DNA from: Saprospirales bacterium GYS_P2D
Lineage (GTDB): Bacteria > Bacteroidota > Bacteroidia > Chitinophagales > Saprospiraceae
Direction of reading: 5' to 3'
Assembly (NCBI GenBank): GCA_009833045.1
Contig: WUUP01000001.1
Span: 489,586 to 553,585 of the forward strand
DNA: 64,000 bases
Shown here: in pieces, positions 18,505-28,295 of the stretch
Position numbering within the stretch: the first letter of the stretch is position 1
Layout of the letters: each line of letters opens with the position of its first letter
The notes under the pieces: model-generated
The model's database searches: none
What the model saw: only the letters and a program-made list of their open reading frames with translations
What the model was told of the DNA's origin: nothing
Program-made: the position numbers and the translations under genes

Positions 18505-21002
18505 CCCTCCTGAGCCTGCTTTATCATTTTCTTGACATCCTCCAGCGATAGTGCTGCCAACTCTTCTTTTTCGAGCTTTTTATCATTCACCTTAGGAATC
18601 TTGACACTTTTTTTCCCGACTCTAAAGAATGGCCCCCAGCGACCATTTTCGATAGCTATCTTTTCTTTTGGCCACTGCTGGATGTAACGATTAGCTTCTT
18701 TCTCGATCTTAGCTTTGACCAGTTCGATAGCATCGTCCGCACTCAGGGCATCAAAGTCATACTTCTTATTGACATTAGCATATAGCTTATCCCACTTGAC
18801 GAATGGACCAAAGCGACCTACACCCTTAGTAATAGGTATACCCTCATAGGTGGCGATAGGCCGATCCTCTTCTCTTTTTTCTTCGATCTTGACGATTGCC
18901 TCATCGAGCGTAAAACTCATCGGGTCGGTCTTCCGACCTATAGAGATAAACTTTTCTTCAAACTTGACATATGGACCATATCTACCGGCACCGATCTCCA
19001 CATCTTTTCCTTCGTACTGGCCTATGATCTTAGGCAGCTTAAAGAGATCCATCGCCTCCTCATAGGTGATCTCCTCCATAGACTGTCCGGGTCTGAGGCT
19101 GGCAAATTTTGGCTTACCTTCCTCGCCTACTTCTTCTTGAGTCCCGATCTGTATAGCAGGACCAAAGCGTGTCAATGTCACGAATACCTCATGGCCAGTC
19201 TCAGGATCCGTACCGAGGGTACGCTTACCCTTAGCTCGATCAGCGCTCTCGATAGTCTCGGATACCTCCTTATGAAAAGGGGCATAAAAGTCACCTAATA
19301 CCTCCTTCCAGTTGATCTGCCCCTCTGCCACTGAGTCAAACTTCTCCTCGATATCAGCGGTGAAGTTATAATTCATGACATCATCAAAATGCTCATCAAG
19401 GAAATCCGTGACGATCATCCCGATGTCCGATGGGTAGAGTCGATTAGAAGTAGCGCCAGTGATCTCTGTCTCTGTTTTCTTCTGCACAGTTCCGGCTTTG
19501 AGCGTGATGACTGTATAGTCTCTTGGCTCGCCTTCCCTACTTTCTTTTGTCACATATCCTCTCGACGGATCCATGATCTTGCTGATCGTCGGAGCATAGG
19601 TCGATGGGCGTCCGATACCGAGTTCTTCCAGCTTCTTGACCAGACTCGCCTCGGTATATCGGGCTGGCGGACGAGTGAACTGCTGTCTCGCCTTGATATG
19701 ATCGAGATCTAATAGTTGTCCTACCTTCAGTGGAGGTAGTATGCCACGAGTATCCTCTGGATCATCATCATCTGTCGACTCCATATACACCTTGAGGAAT
19801 CCGTCAAACTTCAAAACCTCACCAAATGCACGTAGTTTTTCATCTTTAGTCGTGGAGATATTGATATCTACAGTCGTCTTCTCGAGCTCCGCATCTGCCA
19901 TCTGAGAGGCGATCGTACGCTTCCAGATCAGATCGTATAGACGCTGCTGATCTCTATCATTAGTGACACTTTTTCGCTCGATATAGGTAGGGCGTATAGC
20001 TTCGTGAGCTTCTTGCGCCCCTTTATTTTTAGACTTGTATTTTCTGGTCTTAGCATATTGATCACCATAGCTGGACTTGATCTCCTCTGAGATCGTACCG
20101 AGTGCGAGATCACTGAGGCTAGTAGAGTCAGTCCTCATATAGGTGATCAGACCTTGCTCATATAGTCGCTGTGCATTGGACATCGTCCTATTCACACTGA
20201 AGCCTAACTTTCTCGATGCCTCTTGCTGCAGGGTCGAAGTCGTAAATGGCGCTGCAGGCTTTCGCTTCAACGGCTTAGTAGTGATATCATCGATAGTGAA
20301 ATCAGCACCATTACATTTCTCTAAAAGAGCTTGTGCTTCTGACTCCGTATCAAGCCTACGGTCAAGTTCCGCCTTGAGGATCGCTTTATATCCGTTGGAA
20401 TCTTTGACGATGAATTCTGCTGTGACCTTATAGTATGGCTGAGAATCAAAAGCCTTGATATCTCTTTCTTTCTCTACGATGAGCTTGACCGCAACGGACT
20501 GTACTCTACCTGCACTGAGTTTATTTCTCACCTTGCGCCAGAGCACTCCACTGAGCTCAAAACCCACTAATCGATCCAAGATCCTACGAGCTTGCTGTGC
20601 ATTGACCAAATTCTGATCTACGACTCTCGGATTTTGTATAGCGGACTGTATGGCCGGCTTAGTGATCTCTCTGAACACTATCCGCTTAGTCGTCTCTGGG
20701 TCGAGCCCAAGGACCTCACACAAATGCCATGATATGGCCTCTCCCTCACGGTCTTCATCCGTCGCAAGCCACACCTCAGCGACCTTCTTGACCTCAGCTT
20801 TAAGCTCTTTGACGACCTTGGTTTTTTCAGGGGAGACGACGTATGTTGGTTCAAAACCCTTTTCGATAGCTACTCCTTTACTTCCCTTATCCAGATCTCG
20901 GATGTGCCCATAGCTGGATTTTACTTTGAAGTCTTTACCAAGGTATTTTTCTATCGTTTTTGCCTTAGCAGGAGACTCGACTATCAATAAGTTTTTTGCC
21001 AT
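18501..21002 (-). CDS. topA: DNA topoisomerase I
   Basis: 833 residues. Type IA topoisomerase that relaxes negative supercoils through a 5'-phosphotyrosine intermediate. The TOPRIM domain is at the N-terminus (LLIVESPAKAKTIEKYLG, then TDEDREGEAISWHL at 81-94). The catalytic tyrosine is Y288 in GLITYMRTDSTSLSD. The C-terminal third has repeats of the GRFGPFVKW / GRYGPYVKF / GRWGPFFRV type found in Bacteroidota and related TopA proteins in place of zinc ribbons. The start MAKNLLIVESP fits the family. A TAGTTTTG box at 21110 gives a leader of about 100 bases. Confidence 0.97.
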   Translation of the reverse strand: MAKNLLIVESPAKAKTIEKYLGKDFKVKSSYGHIRDLDKGSKGVAIEKGFEPTYVVSPEKTKVVKELKAEVKKVAEVWLATDEDREGEAISWHLCEVLGLDPETTKRIVFREITKPAIQSAIQNPRVVDQNLVNAQQARRILDRLVGFELSGVLWRKVRNKLSAGRVQSVAVKLIVEKERDIKAFDSQPYYKVTAEFIVKDSNGYKAILKAELDRRLDTESEAQALLEKCNGADFTIDDITTKPLKRKPAAPFTTSTLQQEASRKLGFSVNRTMSNAQRLYEQGLITYMRTDSTSLSDLALGTISEEIKSSYGDQYAKTRKYKSKNKGAQEAHEAIRPTYIERKSVTNDRDQQRLYDLIWKRTIASQMADAELEKTTVDINISTTKDEKLRAFGEVLKFDGFLKVYMESTDDDDPEDTRGILPPLKVGQLLDLDHIKARQQFTRPPARYTEASLVKKLEELGIGRPSTYAPTISKIMDPSRGYVTKESREGEPRDYTVITLKAGTVQKKTETEITGATSNRLYPSDIGMIVTDFLDEHFDDVMNYNFTADIEEKFDSVAEGQINWKEVLGDFYAPFHKEVSETIESADRAKGKRTLGTDPETGHEVFVTLTRFGPAIQIGTQEEVGEEGKPKFASLRPGQSMEEITYEEAMDLFKLPKIIGQYEGKDVEIGAGRYGPYVKFEEKFISIGRKTDPMSFTLDEAIVKIEEKREEDRPIATYEGIPITKGVGRFGPFVKWDKLYANVNKKYDFDALSADDAIELVKAKIEKEANRYIQQWPKEKIAIENGRWGPFFRVGKKSVKIPKVNDKKLEKEELAALSLEDVKKMIKQAQEG

Positions 21003-21109
21003 TTATAGCTTTTTCAATGTTTAATATACTCTCGCAACAACAGAGAATACTACGCTCTATGACAATAAATGTTGTACATGGTAGCAAACTCTTAACAAGT
21101 GTCGGAGCG

Positions 21110-21117
21110 CAAAACTA
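21110..21117 (-). promoter_or_regulatory. Putative -7 box of topA
   Basis: TAGTTTTG matches TAnnTTTG. No well-spaced TTTG was found upstream. It is the best candidate within the 171-base gap ahead of topA, where supercoiling-sensitive control would act. Confidence 0.35.
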
Positions 21118-21173
21118 TAAAAATTGACAAACCAAGTAAATGCGAATTATGGCTATTTATGTTAAGCTCATCG

Positions 21174-23048
21174 TTAATTATCCTCACATTCTCCGACATC
21201 GATGGTCACAGATGAGTTGATTTCTATAGAGAAATTAGGATTAAGCTCGACACTATTATTAGCTCTCCATATGATTGGATTACTCGGATCTGCTATCACC
21301 GTACCCATAGTCTGCAGACTACTTTGCGAGGTAATAATTGAGGCGTTGACATTAGTCCCGTCGATGGTATTTGTGGTAGTTGTGGTACAGTCGTATACGC
21401 AAGGTCCAGCTTGGTTATAGTTAGATGCGAATACCTCTAAACAAACCGGATTAGTATTAGTCTGACATTCTAATGAAATCCCATTCTGTGGGCCTGAATT
21501 ATATCTTGCTCGTATTAAATCACCTGGCTCTGTACCAAATCCCATAGCGAGATCTATACTGGTTGTTAAATGACAGTAGCTCATTATTGTACCCGATGAA
21601 GGAATATCCGGATTATTAGGGTTCCAGCACCCAAATCCCTCTGCTTCATTCGGATCATCAATTATTCCATCCTCCCAAGGATCATCATTAACATTATTGT
21701 TGACTAAATAATAATTTCCACAATCATCTATTGTCATATTCTGATTTGGCCCCCATGCACAAGCATGAGTGTGTGGTGAACCGAAATTATGCCCCATTTC
21801 ATGAGCAAAAACCTCTACCTCCCAAGAAAAAGTAGGATATGATGTGACCGAAGTTGACATTCCTGAGCTGACGGCATACGGACCAGTCTCTTGGACTGGA
21901 ACTGAACTCAAACAACTTGGATCATACCCGCCACAAGGGCCTCCACATGGATCATATCCACAAGGGAAAACAAAACCTTCATATTGGCCTGCACACTCAT
22001 AAAGACAATAAGTAGTATACTCACTATATAATACATCTAACCATGCCAATCCTCCCTCACCGCTCTCTCCAGAAATCAGATGTGCCAAACGACCATCATA
22101 ATTATCCATTCTTTGATTAGCAAACTGCTGAATTGCAAAAGAAAGATTGTTCATGTTATAAGGATCATTTGATGTCCAAACAAAAGTCGAAGACAAGGAA
22201 ATAGAGATACTTTCGTTTGTATAAATAGTAGCTACCTCATTCAATAATGATGCAATAAATACTTCCACGTTTGATTCACTATTCCCATGATCTTGATACA
22301 TCTTATAGTCTGCCTCTACATAGATCGGGACGCAAGGAGAGGTTGTTGATTTATCTGTTGATACTTTTTCCTGATCCTGAACAATAGAAGCAGGCAAGTC
22401 AGAATCACTCACTTGACAAAATTCGCCCAGATTTTTCTTCAGCGTTTTATCATTGTATAGCGTGAATATTCCCTTCTCTTTCGGCAGCTCTCCTAAGATA
22501 TAATTACCATGGTCATCAGAGATCAGCGCACGGACTTTGTCTCCTATGATGGTGACTGTCGCTATCGAGTTAGGATCATCCGCTATGATACCTCGATAAA
22601 ATTTGAAATTTGAGCGATCTGGATAGATCACACGACCGTCACTGGTTTCCATTTTATAGTCAGGTGCTAAGATCTCAACTGACTCCAGAATGAGATCAAA
22701 ACTTGCTGAAGCTGACACAGGCACGTTAAATCGTACAAGGTCCTCATTTGATTTAAATGATCGGCTTAACTTCTTTTGGTCAATAGTCAAATAAACAGCC
22801 TCATCTGTGTATTCACTATACGCATTAGACTTCTTCGATTTATGAAGTTCAAACAATGAGATACCAGACTTTGGCCAACGGTAAGAGTGAATTTGCTTAC
22901 CTATTGGCTTTGTAGGCTCGCTAGCAGGAAGAGTCACATTTTTAAGTGTACGCTCTATAAGATCCTGCCCATTCGCTGACGAGCAAATCAAGAAAAATAC
23001 TGCAGTTAAAGCCACTCGAGAAAGATAGTGATAAGCCTTTTGACGCAT
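21174..23048 (-). CDS. Secreted reprolysin-like (M12B-type) zinc metalloprotease
   Basis: 624 residues from the ATG at 23048, which puts the signal peptide (ending ANGQ) at the N-terminus; a start seven codons upstream is less likely. A propeptide-like region covers about residues 30-220. The catalytic motif HEMGHNFGSPHTHAC has the HExxHNxGxxHT pattern of adamalysin/reprolysin enzymes, and GTIMSYCHL supplies the Met-turn. The catalytic domain has many Cys (CGYDPCGGPCGGYDPSC), suggesting disulfides. The C-terminal region is a beta-rich adhesin-like repeat ending VTIDVGECEDN, with no T9SS sorting domain recognised. Base composition is more AT-rich than topA. Confidence 0.88.
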   Translation of the reverse strand: MRQKAYHYLSRVALTAVFFLICSSANGQDLIERTLKNVTLPASEPTKPIGKQIHSYRWPKSGISLFELHKSKKSNAYSEYTDEAVYLTIDQKKLSRSFKSNEDLVRFNVPVSASASFDLILESVEILAPDYKMETSDGRVIYPDRSNFKFYRGIIADDPNSIATVTIIGDKVRALISDDHGNYILGELPKEKGIFTLYNDKTLKKNLGEFCQVSDSDLPASIVQDQEKVSTDKSTTSPCVPIYVEADYKMYQDHGNSESNVEVFIASLLNEVATIYTNESISISLSSTFVWTSNDPYNMNNLSFAIQQFANQRMDNYDGRLAHLISGESGEGGLAWLDVLYSEYTTYCLYECAGQYEGFVFPCGYDPCGGPCGGYDPSCLSSVPVQETGPYAVSSGMSTSVTSYPTFSWEVEVFAHEMGHNFGSPHTHACAWGPNQNMTIDDCGNYYLVNNNVNDDPWEDGIIDDPNEAEGFGCWNPNNPDIPSSGTIMSYCHLTTSIDLAMGFGTEPGDLIRARYNSGPQNGISLECQTNTNPVCLEVFASNYNQAGPCVYDCTTTTTNTIDGTNVNASIITSQSSLQTMGTVIADPSNPIIWRANNSVELNPNFSIEINSSVTIDVGECEDN

Positions 23049-23125
23049 ACTGGACCCTTTTTTAACCAAACATTTGGTATTTAAAATTTTGCATTACAAG
23101 TATCTGTATATATAATCGCATGATT

Positions 23126-24049
23126 ATGAAGCAATATATACTTCTACTTGTTGGTCTGATTGCTGCAGTGACGATTTGTGCTCAGGGATATAAGACTGAT
23201 TTTATCAGATATCTCCATGAGGATGGTATATCATACAAAGATTATACTAAAGTAGTCTCAAAACGTCAAAATAGTTGGCATTACATAGAAAAAGGTCGAA
23301 CCCCAGACGAAGTTTTCAGCTTTACATCGCCCAGAGACTATGACTTTCAGGCCCTCCTCGATGAAAAATACAATCGAATATCATTTAATTCTGGGAGCTT
23401 CTCACTGATCAGGGAGGATCAGATGACGGATGAAGATCTCATCATCAAGGATGGGCTCTACATCTTTCAAAATGACTATCTCGAAAGCAGAGATGGCTAC
23501 TATGGATTTTGTGCTGCAGTGCCAGAGGGATTTGAAGATGTAAATTACGTCTGGGTGTTTCCAGAAAAATTTGAGGTGGTAGACTTTGAGGCAAATGTAA
23601 ATGGCGTCTGGAAGCTCATCGACAATACCCTGTCATTCACCGCTCAGGAGGTGAATAATATCCTATTCAAAATCAGCTATAAAATAAAAGAGACGAAACC
23701 ACTGGAGATCACTGGTCGTGATGTGGTGCTCAAGGATACGCTCGACGTAACTAATCGTATCATCTCCATCAGTATCTGGGATGATAGCAAGGTCGATAAT
23801 GACATCATATCTCTCAAAATCAATGATGAATGGCTGGTCAAATATCTGGAGGCAAAGCAAGAGAAAACCACATTCAAATATGTGCTCACACAACCCGAAA
23901 ACTACATCATATTGCGGGCTGATAATATCGGAGAGATACCTCCTAATACTACGGCTGTGGAGATCAATGATGGTAAAAACACCTATCGTGCTGTGCTCAA
24001 CTCTGATCTGGGCATGAGCGAAGCCATAAAGGTAAATCTAAAGGAATAA
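23126..24049 (+). CDS. Secreted protein of unknown function with C-terminal beta domain
   Basis: About 307 residues from the ATG at 23126; an ATG two codons earlier (23120) is equally possible. The signal peptide is MKQYILLLVGLIAAVTICAQ. The middle resembles exported OmpA-associated domains (FSFTSPRDYDFQALLDEKYN). The C-terminal 120 residues, with VLKDTLDVTNRIISISIWDD, DNDIISLKINDEWL and EIPPNTTAVEINDGKN, look like a beta-sandwich domain that I have the impression recurs in secreted Bacteroidota proteins. There are no catalytic residues to point to. It is transcribed alone, divergent from the reprolysin-like protease. Confidence 0.7.
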   Translation: MKQYILLLVGLIAAVTICAQGYKTDFIRYLHEDGISYKDYTKVVSKRQNSWHYIEKGRTPDEVFSFTSPRDYDFQALLDEKYNRISFNSGSFSLIREDQMTDEDLIIKDGLYIFQNDYLESRDGYYGFCAAVPEGFEDVNYVWVFPEKFEVVDFEANVNGVWKLIDNTLSFTAQEVNNILFKISYKIKETKPLEITGRDVVLKDTLDVTNRIISISIWDDSKVDNDIISLKINDEWLVKYLEAKQEKTTFKYVLTQPENYIILRADNIGEIPPNTTAVEINDGKNTYRAVLNSDLGMSEAIKVNLKE

Positions 24050-24080
24050 TATCGCTCAAGGCTATATGTGCAGAGATAAG

Positions 24081-24836
24081 CTATACGACTCTGGTGAATG
24101 GCACTCGACCAGATATGGCATCCAGTAAAAAGTTGTGCGTACTCCCATTAATGATCCATGTCTCGATACCAGCCAGCTGAGCTATCTCAGCTGCTTCAAT
24201 CTTAGACCTCATACCTCCGCTACCTTGATCAGACTTAGTATCGCTGATGAAGTGGCGGATGTCATCTATGTCTCTCACCTCAGTGATCACCTCGGAAGAG
24301 GGATCCTTCTTAGGATCAGCGCTGTAGAGCCCATTGGTATCTGTAGCGAGGACTAATAAGTCTGCATCTACCAGCTCTGCGGTGAGAGCAGCCAGCTTAT
24401 CATTGTCTCCAAACTTAATCTCATCGGTAGCTACGGTATCATTTTCATTGATCACAGGGATATAGTCAAACTCTAAGAGCGTCTCAATGGTATTGCGCAT
24501 ATTAGTCCGAGACTCGAGATTATTAAAATCATAATAGGTCAACAGACACTGACTCATCAGTAGGTCAAAATCTCTGAATATCTCTTGATATAGGCGCATG
24601 AGCTGCAGCTGTCCGATGGATGCCAAAGCCTGCTTGACCTCTATCTCAGCACCATTCTTGATATTGCTAAACTGGCGAGCAGCGGCTATCGCTCCAGACG
24701 TGACGAAGACAATATCAAAATCCTTTTTGAGCAACTGAAGCTGACTGGCTATATCCTCGATCTTACCTCGGGATATACGAGTAGTACCACCTGTGAGTGT
24801 ACTGGTACCTACCTTGAGTACGATTTTCTTTTTCAC
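24081..24836 (-). CDS. proB: Glutamate 5-kinase without PUA domain
   Basis: About 251 residues from a GTG at 24836 (VKKKIVLKVGTSTLTGG), which matches the family N-terminus. A TTG at 24863 would add nine residues; no ATG is available. ProB phosphorylates glutamate to gamma-glutamyl phosphate, the first step of proline synthesis. The amino-acid-kinase fold is visible in FVTSGAIAAA, PVINENDTVATDEIKFGDNDKLAA, TDTNGLYSADPKKD and GSGGMRSKIEAAEIAQLAGI. The C-terminal PUA domain of longer ProB proteins (about 367 residues) is absent, a known shorter form. No proA or proC lies nearby. Confidence 0.92.
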   Translation of the reverse strand: MKKKIVLKVGTSTLTGGTTRISRGKIEDIASQLQLLKKDFDIVFVTSGAIAAARQFSNIKNGAEIEVKQALASIGQLQLMRLYQEIFRDFDLLMSQCLLTYYDFNNLESRTNMRNTIETLLEFDYIPVINENDTVATDEIKFGDNDKLAALTAELVDADLLVLATDTNGLYSADPKKDPSSEVITEVRDIDDIRHFISDTKSDQGSGGMRSKIEAAEIAQLAGIETWIINGSTHNFLLDAISGRVPFTRVV

Positions 24837-24940
24837 CTCTGTATCATGATAACGAAGGCACAATCTAATAACAATCCATGCAGAAGTCCATGAAACTTCA
24901 GCAAAAGAGATTATTTTTCCATGAATAAAATATAACAGAG

Positions 24941-25804
24941 TTGGTAGATTATAGGATATGGTATAGACATGGGGAGCACCTCAAAGTAGGAGACCATCAG
25001 ATTTTTGTGAAGGAAAATATGACGGGAGACAAGCCTGTCATCTTCTTTCTACATGGTTTCCCCACATCTTGCTATGACTGGTACAAGATCTGGCCAAAGC
25101 TCCATAAGACTTATGATTTATTGGCTTTTGACTTCTTAGGATTTGGCTACTCAGATAAGCCCTATCCTTATGACTATTCGCTCATCGAGCAGACGGATAT
25201 CGCCGAGTCTATCCTCCAGCAAAAAGGCATCAAAAGCTGCTATCTACTGGCCCACGACTACGGTGTCAGCGTAGCTCAGGAGATGATCGCACGGCGTATG
25301 AGCGATAGCACTCTACCTACTATCCAAAAACTAATGCTACTCAATGGTGGCTTATTCGCAGAGACGCACCGACCGAGACGTATACAGACACTCCTACTTG
25401 GCCGATGGGGTAAGTATGTGAACATGGCCCTCAGCAAAAAATCGCTATCTAAAAATTTGATACAAGTATTTGGCCCTAATACTCCACCCTCTGAGCAGGA
25501 GTTGGACGCATTTTGGGATATCATCAATTATAACAATGGTAAGCGCTGCTTCTCTCGGACGATCCACTATATGCATGATCGTCAGGAGCACCGAGATCGA
25601 TGGGTCGATGCCATGCAGCGCACCAAGACTCCTATGCGCCTCGTCAATGGGCCTCTCGACCCTGTCTCAGGTCAGCACCTCGTAGATAGATACCGAGAGC
25701 TCATACCCGATCCTGACGCCGTGGTACTCGATGATATCGGACACTACCCTAATGTCGAAGCTCCGCAAGAAATCATCTGGCAGATCAATCAATACTTCGT
25801 GTAG
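24941..25804 (+). CDS. Alpha/beta hydrolase, haloalkane dehalogenase/epoxide hydrolase type
   Basis: 287 residues from a TTG at 24941; an in-frame stop lies just upstream and the first ATG is some 26 codons in, so TTG is the best start. The oxyanion-hole segment is FFLHGFPTSCYDW. The nucleophile elbow is AHDYGVSVAQ with an Asp nucleophile rather than Ser, which points to the dehalogenase or epoxide-hydrolase branch. The catalytic His is in DDIGHYPNVEAP, and NGPLDPVSG carries the late acid. No adjacent gene suggests a substrate. It is divergent from proB. Confidence 0.82.
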   Translation: MVDYRIWYRHGEHLKVGDHQIFVKENMTGDKPVIFFLHGFPTSCYDWYKIWPKLHKTYDLLAFDFLGFGYSDKPYPYDYSLIEQTDIAESILQQKGIKSCYLLAHDYGVSVAQEMIARRMSDSTLPTIQKLMLLNGGLFAETHRPRRIQTLLLGRWGKYVNMALSKKSLSKNLIQVFGPNTPPSEQELDAFWDIINYNNGKRCFSRTIHYMHDRQEHRDRWVDAMQRTKTPMRLVNGPLDPVSGQHLVDRYRELIPDPDAVVLDDIGHYPNVEAPQEIIWQINQYFV

Positions 25805-25810
25805 GCTGGA

Positions 25811-26317
25811 CTACTTGAGCCAGATCTCAGTGGCGCCGCCATCATTCTGAGGGATAGCATATCGGATCTCGTCATACTGCTCGATGATATGATCGACCTC
25901 TCGTTTGAGCTGTCCAGTACCCTTACCATGTATGATCGTGACATACTTCATCCCGAGCTGGATAGATCGCTCTATATACTCACGGCATTTGACCAGTTGA
26001 TGATTGAGTATGATCTGGGGGGCCTCATGCTCGAGAGTAGGATTGAGCACATCGATATGTAGATCTATCGAGCTGGGCCATTCGTGACTGCTCTTAGGCG
26101 GAGTCCGTATATCATGAGGCAGATCATTCCACAGCTCCTGTGACGCCTGCTCAGGATACTCATAGCTCTCCAGATTTTTAGCTCTTACGAGCAATATCTT
26201 CTCTCGATACTTGACTCGAGCACGACCATCCTTAGCACGGCCCATATAGGTACAGACCTTGTACGAAGTCTTGATACGCACTGTATCTCCTATCCATAGA
26301 TCATCCAGATTGAGCAT
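25811..26317 (-). CDS. Smr-domain protein
   Basis: 168 residues. The C-terminal part, from SSIDLHIDVL through CREYIERSIQLGMKYVTIIHGKGTGQLKREV, is an Smr domain (small MutS-related), a nucleic-acid nuclease or nicking fold, with the HGKGTG loop intact. The N-terminal 60 residues have a KOW-like beta character (IGDTVRIKTSYKVCTYMGR) and may bind nucleic acid or ribosome. It has no MutS domains. The ATG overlaps the TAA of the transporter gene by one base (TAATG), so translation is coupled. Confidence 0.8.
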   Translation of the reverse strand: MLNLDDLWIGDTVRIKTSYKVCTYMGRAKDGRARVKYREKILLVRAKNLESYEYPEQASQELWNDLPHDIRTPPKSSHEWPSSIDLHIDVLNPTLEHEAPQIILNHQLVKCREYIERSIQLGMKYVTIIHGKGTGQLKREVDHIIEQYDEIRYAIPQNDGGATEIWLK

Positions 26318-27150
26318 TACTTAGTCTTTAGTAATAAGGTACTGATGACGATGCATACACCTCCTATAACAGTACCGACCGACAATGTTTCACCCAAGAT
26401 CAATACTCCGATAGCTATGGCTCCTATGATCTCTAAGTAGGTGATCATAGAGTAAGTAGATGCCTTAAGATGGCGCAGTCCGAAGAAGAATAATAGATAT
26501 CCAATCAAACCTATCAACAACCCCTGCGTAGTAGCCAATCCCCAATCCAATGCAGTCGGCGCCTGATTATTCAAGAAAAAAGGTAGGAAGACTAAAGTGG
26601 GAATGAAATTTTGATAAAAAATCAATTCTGGCAATCGAAAATTATCAGACTCTCGCTTGAATAAAATCATCATCAGCGCATAGACGATAGCACAGCCAAA
26701 TGCTGCCATCATACCGATGAAGTCCGAACTCTCCCAGCTGAAAGTCTTATCATGATTGACTATGATAATGCCGACAAATGCTAAGATCAGGAGTAGAATA
26801 TTACGAGTAGAGATGGTCTCCTTGAGTATGAAAACTCCGAATATGGTGGCAAAAATCGGCCAAGTGTATAGGATGATTACAGCATTGCCAATAGACGTAT
26901 AGACATAGGCTGAGAAAAACATGAACATACGAGCACTATTGAGCGCAGAGATGCCAAATATAAAGGGCAATTTATTTCTAAATAGAGGCACTCCCTTAGC
27001 CACGAGATACACGCCTACGACCAGAGTAGGCACCAGCATCCTGATGAAAGCCATCGACGTCGCAGGTATAGTCATACTCTTGATGAGTAGACCGCTGAGA
27101 CTCATAATGATCGAGGCTACTACTACCGCTAAAAATGCTTTTTGCTTCAT
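26317..27150 (-). CDS. EamA-family (DMT) transporter
   Basis: 277 residues with about ten hydrophobic helices in two homologous halves, as expected for drug/metabolite transporters with duplicated EamA domains. Typical motifs are FIRMLVPTLVVGVYL in the first half, AYVYTSIGNAVIILYTWPIFATIFGVFILKE before the middle, and LGETLSVGTVIGGVCIVIS at the end of the second. The exported compound cannot be predicted. It overlaps the downstream Smr gene by one base. A TAGCTTTG box sits just ahead of the ATG and would give a nearly leaderless message. Confidence 0.88.
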   Translation of the reverse strand: MKQKAFLAVVVASIIMSLSGLLIKSMTIPATSMAFIRMLVPTLVVGVYLVAKGVPLFRNKLPFIFGISALNSARMFMFFSAYVYTSIGNAVIILYTWPIFATIFGVFILKETISTRNILLLILAFVGIIIVNHDKTFSWESSDFIGMMAAFGCAIVYALMMILFKRESDNFRLPELIFYQNFIPTLVFLPFFLNNQAPTALDWGLATTQGLLIGLIGYLLFFFGLRHLKASTYSMITYLEIIGAIAIGVLILGETLSVGTVIGGVCIVISTLLLKTK

Positions 27151-27157
27151 GCGAGCG

Positions 27158-27165
27158 CAAAGCTA
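27158..27165 (-). promoter_or_regulatory. Possible -7 box for transporter-Smr pair
   Basis: TAGCTTTG matches TAnnTTTG but lies only eight bases before the ATG, so transcription would begin at or next to the start codon. No -33 box is evident. Confidence 0.25.
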
Positions 27166-27205
27166 CTAAGAGATCAATCTATCAGCGATCAGATATAGAG
27201 AATAA

Positions 27206-27787
27206 TCAGCCCAATAATTGTGCAAGTAAGCCAGATCGACTGTTGACCTGCAGCTTTTCATAGAGATTTTTGACGTGATAGCGGACAGTATTAATAGATA
27301 CATGGATATCCTCGGCTATCTGCTGATAGGACTTACCAGTGGAGAGCTGCTCACAGATAGTGCGCTCCTGAGCAGTCAGGGATACTGGTAGGTGATCAAA
27401 GCTCAGCCCCTTATTCAGCTTACTATGATTAGCTTTGGCTATAGCCAAAGTAGTCAATAAGGTAGCCTCCTGAAAAGGCTTGACCAGATAACCGTAGGGA
27501 CTATACTCCTGCGCCGTAGAAAGCGTATCTGTATCGGAGAATGAAGTCAGAAAAATATAAGGCATGTCATAGTGCTCATGAATAACGGCGGCCACATCCA
27601 TACCACTACCTCCTCGTCCCAGATGGATATCGAGGATCGCTATATCGATAGCATATTTGGATAGGGCATCAATGGCACGATCAGATCTATGACAGATCTT
27701 GGCTATGCTGTAGCCATTTTGCTCCAGAATGAGCGATAGATCATGAGATATGATCGGATCATCTTCTACTAATAGTACTACCGACAT
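27206..27787 (-). CDS. NarL/LuxR-type response regulator
   Basis: 193 residues. The receiver domain covers residues 1-120 with the acidic pair at 9-10, phospho-acceptor D53 (ILDIHLG), the Thr/Ser switch (FLTSFS) and K in YLVKPF. The C-terminal LuxR-type helix-turn-helix runs from about 135 to 193 (LTAQERTICEQLSTGKSYQQIA, NTVRYHVKNLYEKL). The likely partner is the TPR histidine kinase at 28296-30209, with only the small VOC gene between. Such pairs in Bacteroidota sense internal or envelope states; no target gene is marked in the window. Confidence 0.9.
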   Translation of the reverse strand: MSVVLLVEDDPIISHDLSLILEQNGYSIAKICHRSDRAIDALSKYAIDIAILDIHLGRGGSGMDVAAVIHEHYDMPYIFLTSFSDTDTLSTAQEYSPYGYLVKPFQEATLLTTLAIAKANHSKLNKGLSFDHLPVSLTAQERTICEQLSTGKSYQQIAEDIHVSINTVRYHVKNLYEKLQVNSRSGLLAQLLG

Positions 27788-27796
27788 GAAAATCTG

Positions 27797-28231
27797 TTAT
27801 GCTGACTGAAGATCAAAACTCACCATCCAGTTGACCCCAAATCTGTCGCAGCACATCCCAAAATACGATCCCCAAAATGTATCTGCCAGTGGCATAGTGA
27901 TAGTCCCATCAGTAGATAGCGCTGCAAATATCTGATCCGTCTCCTCTCGACTACTCGTCGCTATGGAGATCGAGAAATTATTGCCCAGCTGTCTGGGAGG
28001 ACCAAATCCCTCAGGCTGATCGCTACCCATGAGTACGATATCGCCGATACTCAGTGTGACATGCATGATCTGATCCATATACTTAGCAGGCAGCTCAGGC
28101 TGACCCGGCCCACTGGGCATATCGCTAAATCTACTCATGGAGCTAATCTCTCCACCCATGCACTGCTGATAAAATCGGAAGGCTTCCTCGCACTCTCCAG
28201 AAAAATTAAGATAAACTGAAAATGATTTCAT
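27797..28231 (-). CDS. VOC-family (PhnB/3-demethylubiquinone-like) protein
   Basis: 144 residues. The pattern YLNFSGECEEAFRFYQQCMGG at the start, MHVTLSIGDIVLMGSD in the middle and WGSYFGMCCDRFGVNWMVSFD at the end is that of the PhnB-like branch of the vicinal-oxygen-chelate fold. Members are often annotated as glyoxalase-related, but their activity is generally unknown. It lies between a histidine kinase and its presumed response regulator on the same strand, nine bases before the latter, and may be co-transcribed by chance. Confidence 0.85.
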   Translation of the reverse strand: MKSFSVYLNFSGECEEAFRFYQQCMGGEISSMSRFSDMPSGPGQPELPAKYMDQIMHVTLSIGDIVLMGSDQPEGFGPPRQLGNNFSISIATSSREETDQIFAALSTDGTITMPLADTFWGSYFGMCCDRFGVNWMVSFDLQSA

Positions 28232-28295
28232 GATTCTTCTTGTCAGTTAGATATACTGAGCATTAAGATAGAAAAACCACGAGAAACAATACTCA